Source of the DNA: Cystobasidium ongulense
Taxonomy: Eukaryota; Basidiomycota; Cystobasidiomycetes; Cystobasidiales; Cystobasidiaceae
Assembly: GCA_022835595.1 (NCBI GenBank)
Contig: BQUP01000008.1
Location: 558,001 to 622,000 of the forward strand
DNA: 64,000 nt
Direction: 5' to 3'
The position numbers and the translations under genes are program-made. Below, piece by piece: positions 21,634 through 33,631 of the stretch. A model generated the notes under the pieces. It was not told where the DNA came from, made no database searches, and worked only from the letters and a program-made list of their open reading frames with translations. Each line of letters opens with the position of its first letter. The first letter of the stretch is position 1.

Positions 21634-23452
21634 ATGGACGATGACCTGCTCTTCGGAGGGCAGCATCGCTTCTCGCCTGACCGCCAGTGGGCTGGCAGCC
21701 CGCCGAGTTGCAGCCAGCAAGACGATGGATACCGCATCACCTGGGGACCGTCGATGAACACCGTGCTTGCTAGCTGCCGGGGAAATGCATTACAGCCTGC
21801 CATCAAGACCAAGTCCAGCAGTGTGCTAGCCAATGTCAAGCGCTCGTCTGCCAGTGCCGGCTTTGCCAGCCCAACTCGCCCGCAGGCATCCAACAGCAAC
21901 ATCAACGCACGCAACAACCCCAACACCAGCCTCCAGAGCGCGTCTGATACCTCTGGCGACACGTCTGGTGGAAGCACTTCATCTGCGAGTGCCGCAAGTA
22001 GAGTTTCTAAACGTCGCAGGCGCTTTCTACCCTCTTCATCCACTCTTGACTTTGATGTTTCGGCACGCAACAATACTAGTCACGGACTTCGATCGCACTC
22101 AGTAGACGATACAACCTCTGATGTGACAGAAATGCTAGGGGAACTAGCCAGACGTTTAGAAGCGAATCGCAATGCAGTAGCAGAGAAGGAAAGTCATGCT
22201 AGGATGCCTCTGGCAAACAGAGAGAACGTTGGACCCATGCGTCCATCTGCAGACTCGAATAATGCAAAAGGGAAACAGAGAGAAAAAGTAGCTATCTCAC
22301 CTGCCTTTAGCACTGTTGTTGAGGAGAGCATGAGTCAAGGTATAGCTGGAATGCTCATCAATTCGTCAAAATCCGACACTAGCCAGCGGGTAGTGCGGAG
22401 CATCCTTGGTTCTCGAGAAGGACATCATGCTGCTGGTGACGGTATTGTGCACCCGTCAGAAAAGCCAGGTAAGACTCGCTTGACTTGTCTTAACTGAAAC
22501 ATGCTGACCCAAACTCTCTGCAGTCGCTGAGCTGTCTACCCGCCCGACTTTCGGCGATTCTGGCTACACTTCCCGAGGACAGAAGGATACGGGGAACAGC
22601 GAGCGAATCCACCGTTCTTGTAGTCCAGTCACAGCAGCAAGATACTCTTCCAAGCGTAACAATGTCATGCAGAAAGCCGCTTCGACCACCGCCGTCTTCG
22701 GGCAGACCCACACTACAAGTCCGCGCAACCCTAAGATGCCTGCGTCTCCAGTACGGCTCATGGAGTCACCTACAACCCTCAGAATTAAACCGCAACAGGA
22801 GGAAGATCTGTGGGATGAAGATGACAAATCATTAGAGATGGCTATGAGCCAGATGGATATACCAGATGCGCCGTCTTCGCAACAAGGCGGACGGAGTCAA
22901 AGCACTAGCATGCTGAATTTGCCGATACCGCCGGCGAGGATGCGTCAGCCTTCAGAAGATGCCGAAGAGAAACGCTGGGAAGGATTCAAGGCTAGAGACA
23001 AGAGGACAAGAGAAAAGTCTTCGGATTCCGGTTCCTCAAGTGTTGGCAAACTCAGCTCGAAGCCGCTGGTCGCGTCTCAAGGCAGGGTGCATCGTCCAGC
23101 TCAGGCGACTGTGAATCTAGCGCCGGTCGCGCCGGTCGCTGCACCAGTTGTCGAAGCAGAGTCAGTGCGCAATTTTACAAAGTCTACTTCTACCTCTTCG
23201 GAGAAGCTCAAGATAGGAAGTGCGAGACCTATGATGGCTTCAGCGCGTTCGTGTGGATCAAATATCATGGCAGCTCCGGGTTTGATGAAGAAGTTCAAAT
23301 GCCCGACAGTCACAAACACAGCAGCTGCAAAAGCGGAACAAGAAAAGAAAGCAGCTGCAGCTGCGAAACTTGTGAAAAGGGCTGGGCAGCCATTGCCAGC
23401 GGACGAAGCCTGGATGGAGGATGTGGACTGGAACGTCGATGATTCATTTTGA
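21634..23452 (+). CDS. Disordered nuclear protein with acidic-tryptophan motifs, function unknown
   Basis: Two exons (21634 to about 22467, and about 22525-23452) encode about 580 residues. Most is Ser/Ala/Thr-rich and disordered. Visible landmarks: KRRRRFLPSS (possible NLS) near residue 130; a short helix TEMLGELARRLEANRN; an acidic amphipathic segment EEDLWDEDDKSLEMAMSQMD near 22797-22856; a KAEQEKKAAAAAKLVKRAG helix; and the extreme C-terminus DEAWMEDVDWNVDDSF. Short acidic-aromatic peptides of this kind bind RPA70N or checkpoint partners in proteins such as ATRIP and ETAA1, which suggests but does not show a DNA-repair role. DNA2 starts 387 bp downstream on the same strand. I cannot name the family. 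Confidence 0.75.
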
Positions 23453-23839
23453 AGGATGTCTGCAAGATGTTATACTATACTGGCTCTTCTCGTTAAGCAT
23501 TATTTATCGTTCTTTCTATGCTGCAATTTGTAGTCTTCCTTTTGGCCACGTGATCCACAGCGGGATCAGGATTGTTTTTCCGAGGATTTGGATAATAGCT
23601 TGGACAATCACGATTGTATTTGTATAGAGGCGGTGCAATGTATACTACCATTGCTGAGCAAGATCTGCTCATGTTCAAAGCAAGCTTGGGCTGTACACTT
23701 GCCGCCACTGTATTCCTCGTGTTTATCATTGAAGGCGATCGAAAATAATGTAGACGATGCTTCTTTACCTCAAATGCACGCGGCAGAAGCTGCCTCGACC
23801 TTTTTCTTACGCTTCTCTTGCTGCACCTCAATCTATGCT
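23453..23839. other. Spacer between disordered protein gene and DNA2
   Basis: 387 bp with no separate gene; the DNA2 frame stays open through part of it. It presumably holds the terminator of the upstream gene and the DNA2 promoter. Confidence 0.4.
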
Positions 23840-26800
23840 ATGCCTCCAGTCGACGATGAGACCGAGTTCGAGCTGCTGGACAGCATCTTTGCGGAAATCG
23901 ACGAGGCAACCTTGAGCGGCCTGACGCGGGGCAAGGCTGCGACAACGAAGACTTCGAACAACAACACCTCAGCTAGTAGAACTGCACGACAGCCGACTAC
24001 ACGCACTGCGAACAAAGCTACATCATCTCAGCCACAAAGGGAACCGCTGGTTGCGGTGCGGAGCAATAGCCTCCCTGTTCTCCAGACACCAGGAAAGACG
24101 ACGCATGCACGGCCCGTTCTTGGACAGACATCAATAAGACCGTTTACACCTTCCACAACTTCTCAAAGACCTACACTCAAATATGCGCCTCTCCCTTTCA
24201 CCAGGACAGCAATAAAGCCTTTGCAGCAATCTACACCCACCGTCAATTCGCGGCAAGCTTTGAAGGCACCTATTAAGCACAAAGCTGAGGACGATCTTCT
24301 TGATGGAATCGACTGGTCCGATGACGAGCCTCCATCGCAAGCTACTACTTCACAGAAAAGCAAAGCAAGCGATACGGGCAAAGGCAAAGGCAAAGGCAAA
24401 GAGAATACAAAGCAAGAGCAAGCAGCTCTAGCGCTAAGTAAACTGCGAGCTGATCCGAATTATGTGTGTTGCACGTGCGTGGCATTGGAAGTTTCCTCGC
24501 ATATCTGACAATCACAATGGCCAACAGGTACCTTTCTCAAAACGGTTCACAAGATGTGTAGTGCTCAGTGTCACTGAGAAAGTCGTCAAAGACCTTCGAC
24601 GGGAAAAGGTTAGTTGGTTCGTCAATCGTCCACATTGCAGTAGCTCAGTTTCATACATTCGCCAGACTGTCATACTCGAGGACGTGCGATCTAAGGAATG
24701 CAGAAGAGTCCTGCTGTTTGACGAATGGGCGACAACTGATGTCGACAAAGGTATGTAACGAGAAAGTGCTTGACGAAGGCACAATAGACTGAAGTTATAC
24801 TTGTTAGGCGACGTTGTGAACGTCATTGGCGAATTTGTGATCAAGCAACACTCCTCGCCAAAAGCTTCAACGAGTGCTGGCAGCTCGCAAGACGACTTGC
24901 CGACGTGCACGATGGCGTACTCGTCGACCAACATGCTTATTGTGCACCCGGACACTCTGATCTCAGCTACACGTGCCAGTGATGCTCACTTTTGTCGTCG
25001 AAAAGCTGTACTACAAGAGAAAGTACGATCTTCAAGCGAGTCTACTCCAGCTCTCGTTTACGGCAATCTCCTCCACGAATTATTCCAGGATCGTTTTCTC
25101 GCCATTGCAGAACCAAGCGATGCTAGCCTAGAAGAAAAAGTATCAGAAGCTTTCAGTCTGCAACGACGCGAAGCTGAAATTGATAGACTGCTCAAAGTGC
25201 CGAAGAACATCGAAAGTTTATTTACTATACATGTCGAACTCGATGAAGCAAGAAATCATCTGCGCGAGAAGAGCATCATTTTTGCGGAGTTTGCGCAACA
25301 GTACATTGGCCAGTTTCCCAAGGTCAGTCCGCTGTAATCTCCCTACGAATCCTGGGCACTGACTTGAATGATGCCGTAAAGCCTGATGCGTTCTTGTCCG
25401 ACCCCCGTTCGCGCAACGCGGATGCATCGGCTACGCCGCGCGTTGCAATCAGCAGCGTGCACGATATTGAAGAAGATGTCTGGTCCCCTCGACTGGGATT
25501 GAAGGGCAAGATCGATGCTTCTGTCCAGAGTTCGCTGACGGGGCCTCCCACTCCTGCCTGGCCTTTGGGACAGGAAGACCATCTAGTCATGCCTTTCGAA
25601 ATCAAGACTGGACGCAATACAAGTGTTATGCAACATCGTGCTCAGACCATGCTTTATACTCAGATGATGGCGGATAGATATGGTGGGGACCTACGTTTCC
25701 TTCTGGTGCACCTGATACTGATTTCTGTTTCTTACAAAGACCGCACTATCGACTCAGGCCTCCTCTACTATACACAGACTAACTCCCTCATCCGTGTCGA
25801 GCCTGTTCGTAATGAGCTGCGAGGGTTGATTATTGGAAGAAATGACCTAGCCCGCTACTTGACTTCTTCCTCGCTTGAAAAGGCAGGCGCATCCGGACTA
25901 GGTGCAGAAGGCGACGAAAGCTTAGGAGATATATCAATCAGTCTTCCATACTCAAGCTTGGAAGCCGTCCATGCCACCGATCGCAAGGACCTGGACCATC
26001 CTGCCAACACAACCGAAGAGGATGCCATGTGGGGAGATATCGAAGAAGCTGACTTATCGGGCTTTGGTAGTCAGCCGGCACCAATCAAAGCAATGCAGGC
26101 CTTGCTTCCTCCCGCAATCGATGACATAAAATCTTGCAAGAAATGCTATGCTGCAGATGCATGTACCTTATATCGACGAGCTGTCGATAAAGTCAAGTTC
26201 ATAGCTTCTGATGACGATCCTCTTCAACAAAGCTATGACGACCGTGTTGGACACCTTACGGACGCTCAAAGCGAATTCTTCCAGTCTTGGGAAAGGTTGA
26301 TTAGTCTAGAAGAGAGGGAGATGCTACGGTTCAAGAAGGAAATTTGGACGATGTCCGCGCAGGAACGGGAAAAGCATGGAAGATGCTTCTCAAATATGAT
26401 TGTCGATCCATATTTCTCGCCTGAACGGTACCGCTTGAAAGCCACTTCACTTTACCGCTATACGTACCGCATGAAGAGAGCGACAACAGCCATGGCGCAT
26501 TTACCCACGCAAGTTGTTCCGTACTCGCAAGTCCAAGACAATATGACCCAAACGGACTATTCCAATAAACCATTGACGAGCGGCCATATGTCTGTGGGAG
26601 ATCCGGTGGTAGTTAGTATGGAACCCTCCGTCCTTGCTCTGGCTCGAGGATACATACTCGATCTAAAGGCAGACTACGTGGAGATCGGACTAGACCATTC
26701 ACTCGCACTACTACCGGGGGGCGTTCCTGCTTCCCCGAATGCAATATTCCGCGTAGACAAGGATGAATTGCAAGCAGGCATGGGCCGAATCAGGGAGAAT

Positions 26801-28972
26801 CTGGCGCATGTGTTTTATGCGAATGGCGATTTCCGAAGAAGAGCTTTGGTGGTGGACCTTGAAAGGCCTCGATTTAACGACCCGGACTACAGAGCTCTAT
26901 CGGCACAGGAACGAAGTTCTGCGAAACTCAATGAGGATCAGCTAGGGGCGGTCGAAAAGGTACTTACGACTCAAGATTATGCTCTCATTCTTGGAATGCC
27001 CGGTACTGGCAAGACCACAACTATTGCCCAAATTATCAAAGCCCTTACTGCTAGAGGAAAAACTGTACTCTTGACAAGCTACACTCATTCTGCTGTTGAT
27101 AACATCTTGATGAAGATCAAGGATATGGATATCAATATACTTCGTCTTGGTCAGACAAATAAGGTATGTAATGTCGCCCTGCCTCAGGTGGGTGTTGTTG
27201 CTGAGTGTTCGCCAACAGGTCATGCCTGCAATTGCCCATCTCACTCTTGGATCACAAGAAACACCAACAAGCATCGCTCAGCTTGAACAACGCTTGTTCG
27301 CTCCGCAGGTCGTAGCCACTACAGCGCTCGGTATAGATCATCCTATCTTCACTCGCCGACGCTTCGACTACTGCATCGTCGACGAGGCATCTCAAATCAC
27401 TCTCCCTACTTGTCTTGGACCACTTCGCTACGCGGAACGCTTTGTTCTTGTCGGAGATCACAAGCAACTCCCCCCTCTCGTAGGCTACATTCGTCTATGG
27501 AGTGATCCGTTGAAGTTACACTGAATATCTCTCTTGTACATTCAGGTTAAAAACCCAATGGCGCGAAAAGAAGGTCTTGAGATGAGCTTGTTCCGCAGAC
27601 TCTCTGAAGCTCACCCAGAATCGATGGTCTATCTCAGACATCAATATCGTATGAATGCCAGCATCATGGCTATCTCTAATCGCCTGTTTTATGACAACAC
27701 GCTCGTATGCGGAACACCTGAATTGGTTAACCAGAGCATGCAAATTGTACCACTCAACGGTTCTTGGAGTAATTTATGCTCTGGATGCATGAATGGCAGT
27801 GAGGCTTGCTGGCTACGTGACATAATCGACCCAAAGTAAGCTGGGCTTTGGTTGATTTCGCGGGCTTGTATGCAAATGCTGATGTTGCCTTTCAATCAAG
27901 GCGGCCCGTTGTTTTCGTCGATACCGATGGTTTACCGGCCCGGGAAGAGAGACTCGGTAGACTTGTACAGAACAGTAAAGAAGCGCAGCTCGTTTATCAG
28001 GTATGCGAGGAAGCCTTCACAGTAGAGGTCACATTTTAACTGATATCGTCTCCTGCCTGGCTTTATTAGACCGCCGAAGCAATGCTGAATTGTGGTGTAG
28101 CCGAAAATCAGATTGGGATTATCACTTTATATAGACAACAAATCAAACTGCTGCAAGGTTTGCTTGAAGAACGTAAAAGCATTGAAATCTTAACGGCTGA
28201 TAAGAGTCAAGGTCGAGATAAGGATTGCATTATAATGTCTTTAACGCGGTCGAATAGTGAAAAACAAGTAAGTTTCTCTCAAAGGCCTGCATATTCGAGA
28301 CAGAAGGTGCTTGAAAGATATGTTTACTGAGCATGCGATTATTCTCGTTCTCGCCTGTTTCAGGTCGGAGATTTGATAAGAGATTGGAGACGTCTAAATG
28401 TCTGCTTCACTCGTTCTCGCTACAAGCTCATCATCTTTGGCTCGCGTACAACATTAGATGAAACTCCACACATGCAAGAATTCTTCTCTTTAGTCGACGA
28501 GCGAAATTGGCAGTATCGGATCCCAGCAGGCGCTCGCATACAGCACTCCTTCGAGCATATGACCGGAGACGCACGTTCAGATAAGCTAGAATGTATGTCA
28601 GCTACAGCGCCAGTTGCCATATCGAGCGTAGCATTGGAACCACCTACACCATCATCGTCGCCATTTAGCAAGATGCCCATGAAAAGACCGGCCAATACAG
28701 CTCCCGCCGCAGCCGGGACATCTATACTCGCATCTTCACCTCTGTGCCACAATAACAAATATCCCCCATGTTCCGTAATTAATCCGTCTTTCTCTTCAAG
28801 TCCAGAGATTCGCCCTCAGAAATTTCGGAAAACAACTACCGGAAGCGATAGTAATTTGAACTTGGTGCTGAATGGGACAAGCAATGCTCATGAGGATAAG
28901 GTCAATGGTAACAGAATTGTGTTTGGCAAGAATAATAGACGTGTACTGCAAGAGATCCTCAATCCGCAATGA
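23840..28972 (+). CDS. DNA2: DNA replication ATP-dependent helicase/nuclease DNA2
   Basis: Order of parts: disordered N-terminus starting [17 protein letters not shown] with an [11 protein letters not shown] motif (about residue 155). Next is an OB-like region ([40 protein letters not shown]). The RecB-like nuclease follows ([49 protein letters not shown], with the metal/catalytic E-x-K in FEIKTG). The Fe-S cysteines are one in HFCRRK plus [11 protein letters not shown]. The SF1 helicase has Walker [55 protein letters not shown] and [17 protein letters not shown]. The gene has about ten exons and its stop is at 28970-28972. DNA2 processes Okazaki flaps and resects DNA ends. All key motifs are present, so it should be active. 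Confidence 0.96.
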
Positions 28973-29778
28973 CGAGTAAATGTCAATGGGTGCGATTATT
29001 GAGGCTACGCTATTTCCGACAGTAATTAGACGGCTCTTGCTGCAATTGCCGGTATCAGTGGACCGATGCCATGAGACGGACCAGCGTGCTGCTATTTGAC
29101 ACAGTCATGACATCAAAACTGCTTCCACTACCGTATCCTGACGTGATTATGGATAGTCGGATTTTATATATACTCACCCCACCTATCTACTCCCTTATTC
29201 AGCTGCGCTAATAAGCCATCCAAGCGTCACCCGTTCGGGATAGTGTGGTAAGTTTACTGTCTTACAAGGAAATGGCACCTGGATCTGAGCCGATACGTTT
29301 CCGAACATACGGAATGATGCATGCTTTGGAAGTGATCGTTCGTTGCAAATTATCACTGAGGACGCAATACGGTACCGTAGAAACTGTTCCCCAAGCCGGG
29401 ATCCCCGAAAAGCTTAACTACCAGTGCTCAGGGTCAGTGATGGGCAACCGGGAAGGCTTGCCCGCATGCTAGTATCGGTACTGTGCCACCGGACAAGTGA
29501 GTGGTTACCATTCTCCGCTATTTTACTACTGCGAATATATTACACCAAGCGCAAACTAATACTCCTACTACTATTGTTACTACGCATTGTTACTCGGGAA
29601 CCCCTACCCCTGAACTCCATAGACCGCTCCTCTTCCGACGGTATTCAGTGGCCGGAGTGTCTTTGGTACCATCAATTTCATATCTGTTTTCATTGAGCAC
29701 CCTGTTTTTACGTTGCTCTTCTCTTGAATTCTCTATTGCAGCAAGCTAGATATCTACCTTTCGACAAGCTGTTCCACC
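28973..29778. other. Intergenic region with TATA-like element upstream of C2H2 gene
   Basis: The 800-bp spacer contains a TATA-like run TTTTATATATACTC at about 29162-29175, which could be the core promoter of the downstream transcription factor and would imply a long 5' leader (about 570 nt). It also holds a short inverted repeat GGGCAA...TTGCCC near 29442-29464. No coding frame is convincing. Confidence 0.4.
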
Positions 29779-32700
29779 ATGACATACGCAGAAACGTACA
29801 GATACCAAGCCTTCAAACTGCCCGAGCAGCCGCGTGAATGTCACCGTGATTCCGACGCTCTCCGCACTGCGCAGGAGGAGGAGCAGCATCAGAATCAGCA
29901 AGTAGCATTTGACGCACACGGAGCTGCAAGGTACGACCGTCGTGGAGGAGCAGCGTCGAACCCGTTCAGCGCGCCGAGCAGCGCCACCAGCAGCTCGTCG
30001 GGCAGCAGCGAAGGAGCTGCCGATTTTTGGAGCGGAAGCAGGGAGAGCAGCAGTGACTGTACCGATACTACGAGCATGAGCAACCAGCTTGATGCTGAAG
30101 CTGGCAGCGGCGTGGACGAGCTGGCCGACTCGCTGTGGGAGCTCGAGTGGGATCTCTTGCCACCGCCCTCAACGATGCCGTCAATCTTGGACGGGGACAA
30201 ATTCTGGATGATGATGGAGACGGGGACGAGTGGAAGAACCGAAGAAGCTGGAGCAGCGCCTGGCCACTTGTTCAGCAACGACAACTGCTTGGGGAGGAAA
30301 GCTTCAACATCATCCTTGTCGTCCTCAACGTCGTCCGCCGACGCCTGGCCGCACCCGCAGTCTTTTACATCAGCAACAGCCGGATCGTCGTCGTCGTCGT
30401 TGTCGTCGTCGGCTGCACACAGTCTTCAGGGCGACACGTTCAACGAGAAAGCCAGGCGACACTTGGGCACTACTCCTGCTGGTCGTCGTATGCACTGGTC
30501 AAGCTCTACCCAGGCTGAAGAGCCCGCTGCTGCTGGGCCAGCCGCGATGCTGGAGCAGGCTGCCTCGTCGTCCGAGTCTGTCGATCAATTACAGCATCAG
30601 CAGCATACTGCTGGCAAGCAGGCACTCGCTTTCACACCGGACGACCGCAACTTCTACCCCCAAGCACCATCATCATCCACGTCATTACCCACTGCTGCCA
30701 ACTTCCCGCATTCGGGATATCCTGCAGTGACGCCTCAACCTCTGACCGCCAGCTGGCAGCAGCCGGACCACGCACCTTCCCTATCTCCGTACGCTCAGCT
30801 TCAGCAATCTCTGCAAGATTTCCAGCAGCAATACCAGTCTACTTCTCCGGCATCTGTTCCAGATGTCTCTGCATCATACCCCTACTATAACTTTGGTCAC
30901 CTCGGCGCCACCACCGATCAGCAGCAGCAGCCGAATTACTTTGGTAATACAGACGGAACTGCATCAAGACCGATGACCGCCGTGTCCAATCATTCCTCAT
31001 CCTCCTCTTCATCTAGACCCCACTCGGCAGCTTCTCAGCACTCGTTTGCTCCAAGCGGACGACTATATTCGTGGAGCACTGGGAATGACGGTCCTCCGGA
31101 ATGGGCTCAGTCTGATCCTACCGCTGCCTGGCAGCAGGCACAACAGCCGCCAAATCAATACCACCAACCATATCAAGCTCAAGCGTACCCTTCATACATG
31201 CAAACTCCACAGCACCAGCATGTAACAAACCAACCATACGGCACTCCGTCTGAACAATCACAAGGCTGGCACATGCCCTATGAGAGCAGTCGCGCGCAAT
31301 CATCACGGCAGAGTACACATACCGTGAGCTCGACCGGTATGCCGATTCCGCGAGGACAATACGATCAAGTTCCAGCCGCCAGCCCATCTCTGTATCACTC
31401 GACCAGCTATTGGCAAAGCCAGACCGTCACCAATTCTGTACACATACAAACGGACTTTCAACCTCTCCACTCTTTCCGAGATTATTCGCAGCCTCGTGAT
31501 TCAAATTCTAATTTTGCAGAAATCAGTGGGCGAATGGAAGATCTTCATCCTTCGTTTCAAGCCGCTTCGACGTCATTTACAAATGATGCTGTTTCACCGC
31601 AGCTGATTAACAGCAATCATGTCGAAAATGCTCAGCATGGTAACTATGGCAGCGTGCCCAGATCGCACTTTACGACTCAACTCAGCGATAGCGCGGCACC
31701 AAATTCAACAGCTGCCTCCTTCTCCACAAACAGAGATGCTGCCCCGAATTCAAGCTTCTTTGTCAACGAAAACATTCCTGTACAAAGCACAGCAGCATTC
31801 GGCTTGGGTCTCGAAGAACGTCCGCTACACTTTGATTATTCGAAACCAGGTAGTCCCAAACCTCTCGCGCGCCTCGCCACAGCACAACCAAAGACTATGG
31901 GGAAAAAGAAGTCTTCTCTCTCTGTAGAGATCCCGCCTGAGGTTGCTCAGAGCAACAACGATTTGCGTATGGGCGGTCAAAGTAGCGATTGCAATGCGAA
32001 CACCAGTCATACTCAAACGAACTTTGTCCTGCCTAGTCCTTCCGAAAGTTCCGACTCTGGCGCATCGAGTTTGTTTAGCAAGGGACAGAAACGTCGAAGA
32101 CCTGGTCCTAGCGCTGTCAAGGGGCGGGATGATAGCGGTTCAGGTACTTCGCTTACATCGGCTGAGTCTCTGCCTTCAGGGAGCTCAAGTCAGATCAAAG
32201 ATTCGAGAAACACGTTTGATACGAACAGAGGTAACTCACAACATCGTTCAACCGGCAACAACGACAGTACGGTGGGGAACTATATGCAAGCTTTACCCCA
32301 GATAGCGACTCTGCAGCTCAACGGATCAAATTCCGGGCACAACCAACCTCAGCCGTATTCTTATGCGAGCTCGATGCCGAGGGGTGCGCCTCCAGCTTCA
32401 GTCTATGGAAAAAATGAGCCTCCCTCGCCTCAGGCATTTGACGAAGGTGGCAACGATCTTCATAGCGAGAATGACAGCCTTGAGAAGAGCGGAAATTCGG
32501 GCAGACGATTGTACGAATGCAAACTCTGTCCAAGAAGTGAGTTCTCTCCTGTATCGTCGCAGGCTTGCAGATGGAACGATTACGTGTTTTTTTGAGCGAC
32601 ATACTAATGTATCTCGTGCACTCTTTTCTCCGCAACAGAATTCCCGCGACCATCTGCTCTCGTTGTACACGAACGCATTCATTCTGGAGAAAAGCCTTTT

Positions 32701-33285
32701 ATATGCGAATTCTGTGGTCGTCCTTTCACTGTGGCTTCTAATCTCAGAAGACATCAAAAAATACACGCAAAAGAACAAAGCAAGATGCCTGCTGAGGAAG
32801 TAAGTCACATTTGCTGAAGCTCACTTCTACTGCTCGTGCTACTTCCAATGCTGACTTGATTGGCACTTCCCTTTGCTAAGGCTGTTGCACCTAGCCGAAG
32901 CTCTGACGAATCCACGATTAAAGGTCCGCCTGCAACGAGACAAAGGCTTGACAGGGATTTGACATTGCAAGGCACTGCTACGAGCGACTCAAAACACTTG
33001 GACACTCATTCCGATGCTTTCTTGGCTTTAGAGAAGCAGCCTTCCCTACCTTCGGTGTCTGGTGATCCGGGCGACAGTGATGGTGACTCGTATGAAGAAG
33101 GCTCGGAGGGTAGCTCACCGATAACCAGGCACTTTGATTTGCCTAACTTGCGTGCTAGAGATTACGCTATCAGCACACCTGCCCCTACCTCTACCTCCAA
33201 AGCGCGATCCCCGAAAAAGGAGCAAGAGTGTGATATGCAACAAAGCTTGGATGAAATCAGGCAGTGGTCGCGAAAGATACTGTAG
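29779..33285 (+). CDS. C2H2 zinc-finger transcription factor
   Basis: A long first exon (29779 to about 32535) encodes about 920 residues of Ser/Gln/Pro-rich, disordered, probably transactivating sequence. The DNA-binding domain is split by introns: CKLCPRKFPRPSALVVHERI and CEFCGRPFTVASNLRRHQKI, two classical C-x2-C-x12-H-x3-H fingers joined by the linker SGEKPF. Introns are at about 32536-32638 and 32801-32880. The C-terminal exon is acidic (GDPGDSDGDSYEEGSEG) and ends SLDEIRQWSRKIL, stop 33283-33285. Two tandem fingers near the C-terminus of a long disordered protein recall stress or cell-cycle regulators in fungi, but I cannot assign an orthologue. Confidence 0.9.
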
Positions 33286-33631
33286 GGACTCGTCGTAGAT
33301 GCATAGATAGCTCTGCCTTTTTGCCTTTCTGTAGCAGTGTAGTACATTCGTATCTAGGAGGTGACGGTAGTTTGCTCAGGATAGACACGAAACTATTGAC
33401 GAAAATCGCATGGAAAGAAAAGTTTGCTGCGTACGAAGTACAAATGTCCGTATGAATTCGCACCAACCAAGCTATGCAATGCCGGGAAATATACATGTAT
33501 CAGTACAAGGTTCTGAGTGTGACCTTGCTAGAAGGAAGTAATACTACAACACATTATCAAGCGTTTCTATGGTACTTAGATAGTCTGGATCGTTAAGAAA
33601 TTTTAACACGCCTTGGGGTAACTGGACTTGT
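33286..33631. other. Convergent 3' region
   Basis: 346 bp between the stop codons of the C2H2 gene (+) and the GH16 gene (-). AT-rich, no gene or repeat seen; it should hold both polyadenylation regions. Confidence 0.4.

Noticed and set aside
29442-29464. Inverted repeat GGGCAA...TTGCCC as a terminator or regulatory hairpin
   Set aside because: The stem is only about six base pairs in a non-coding spacer, which is expected by chance; no function can be supported.
30000-30500. Long minus-strand and alternative-frame open frames opposite the C2H2 gene
   Set aside because: They mirror the biased Ser/Gln codons of the real gene and have no motif or splice support.
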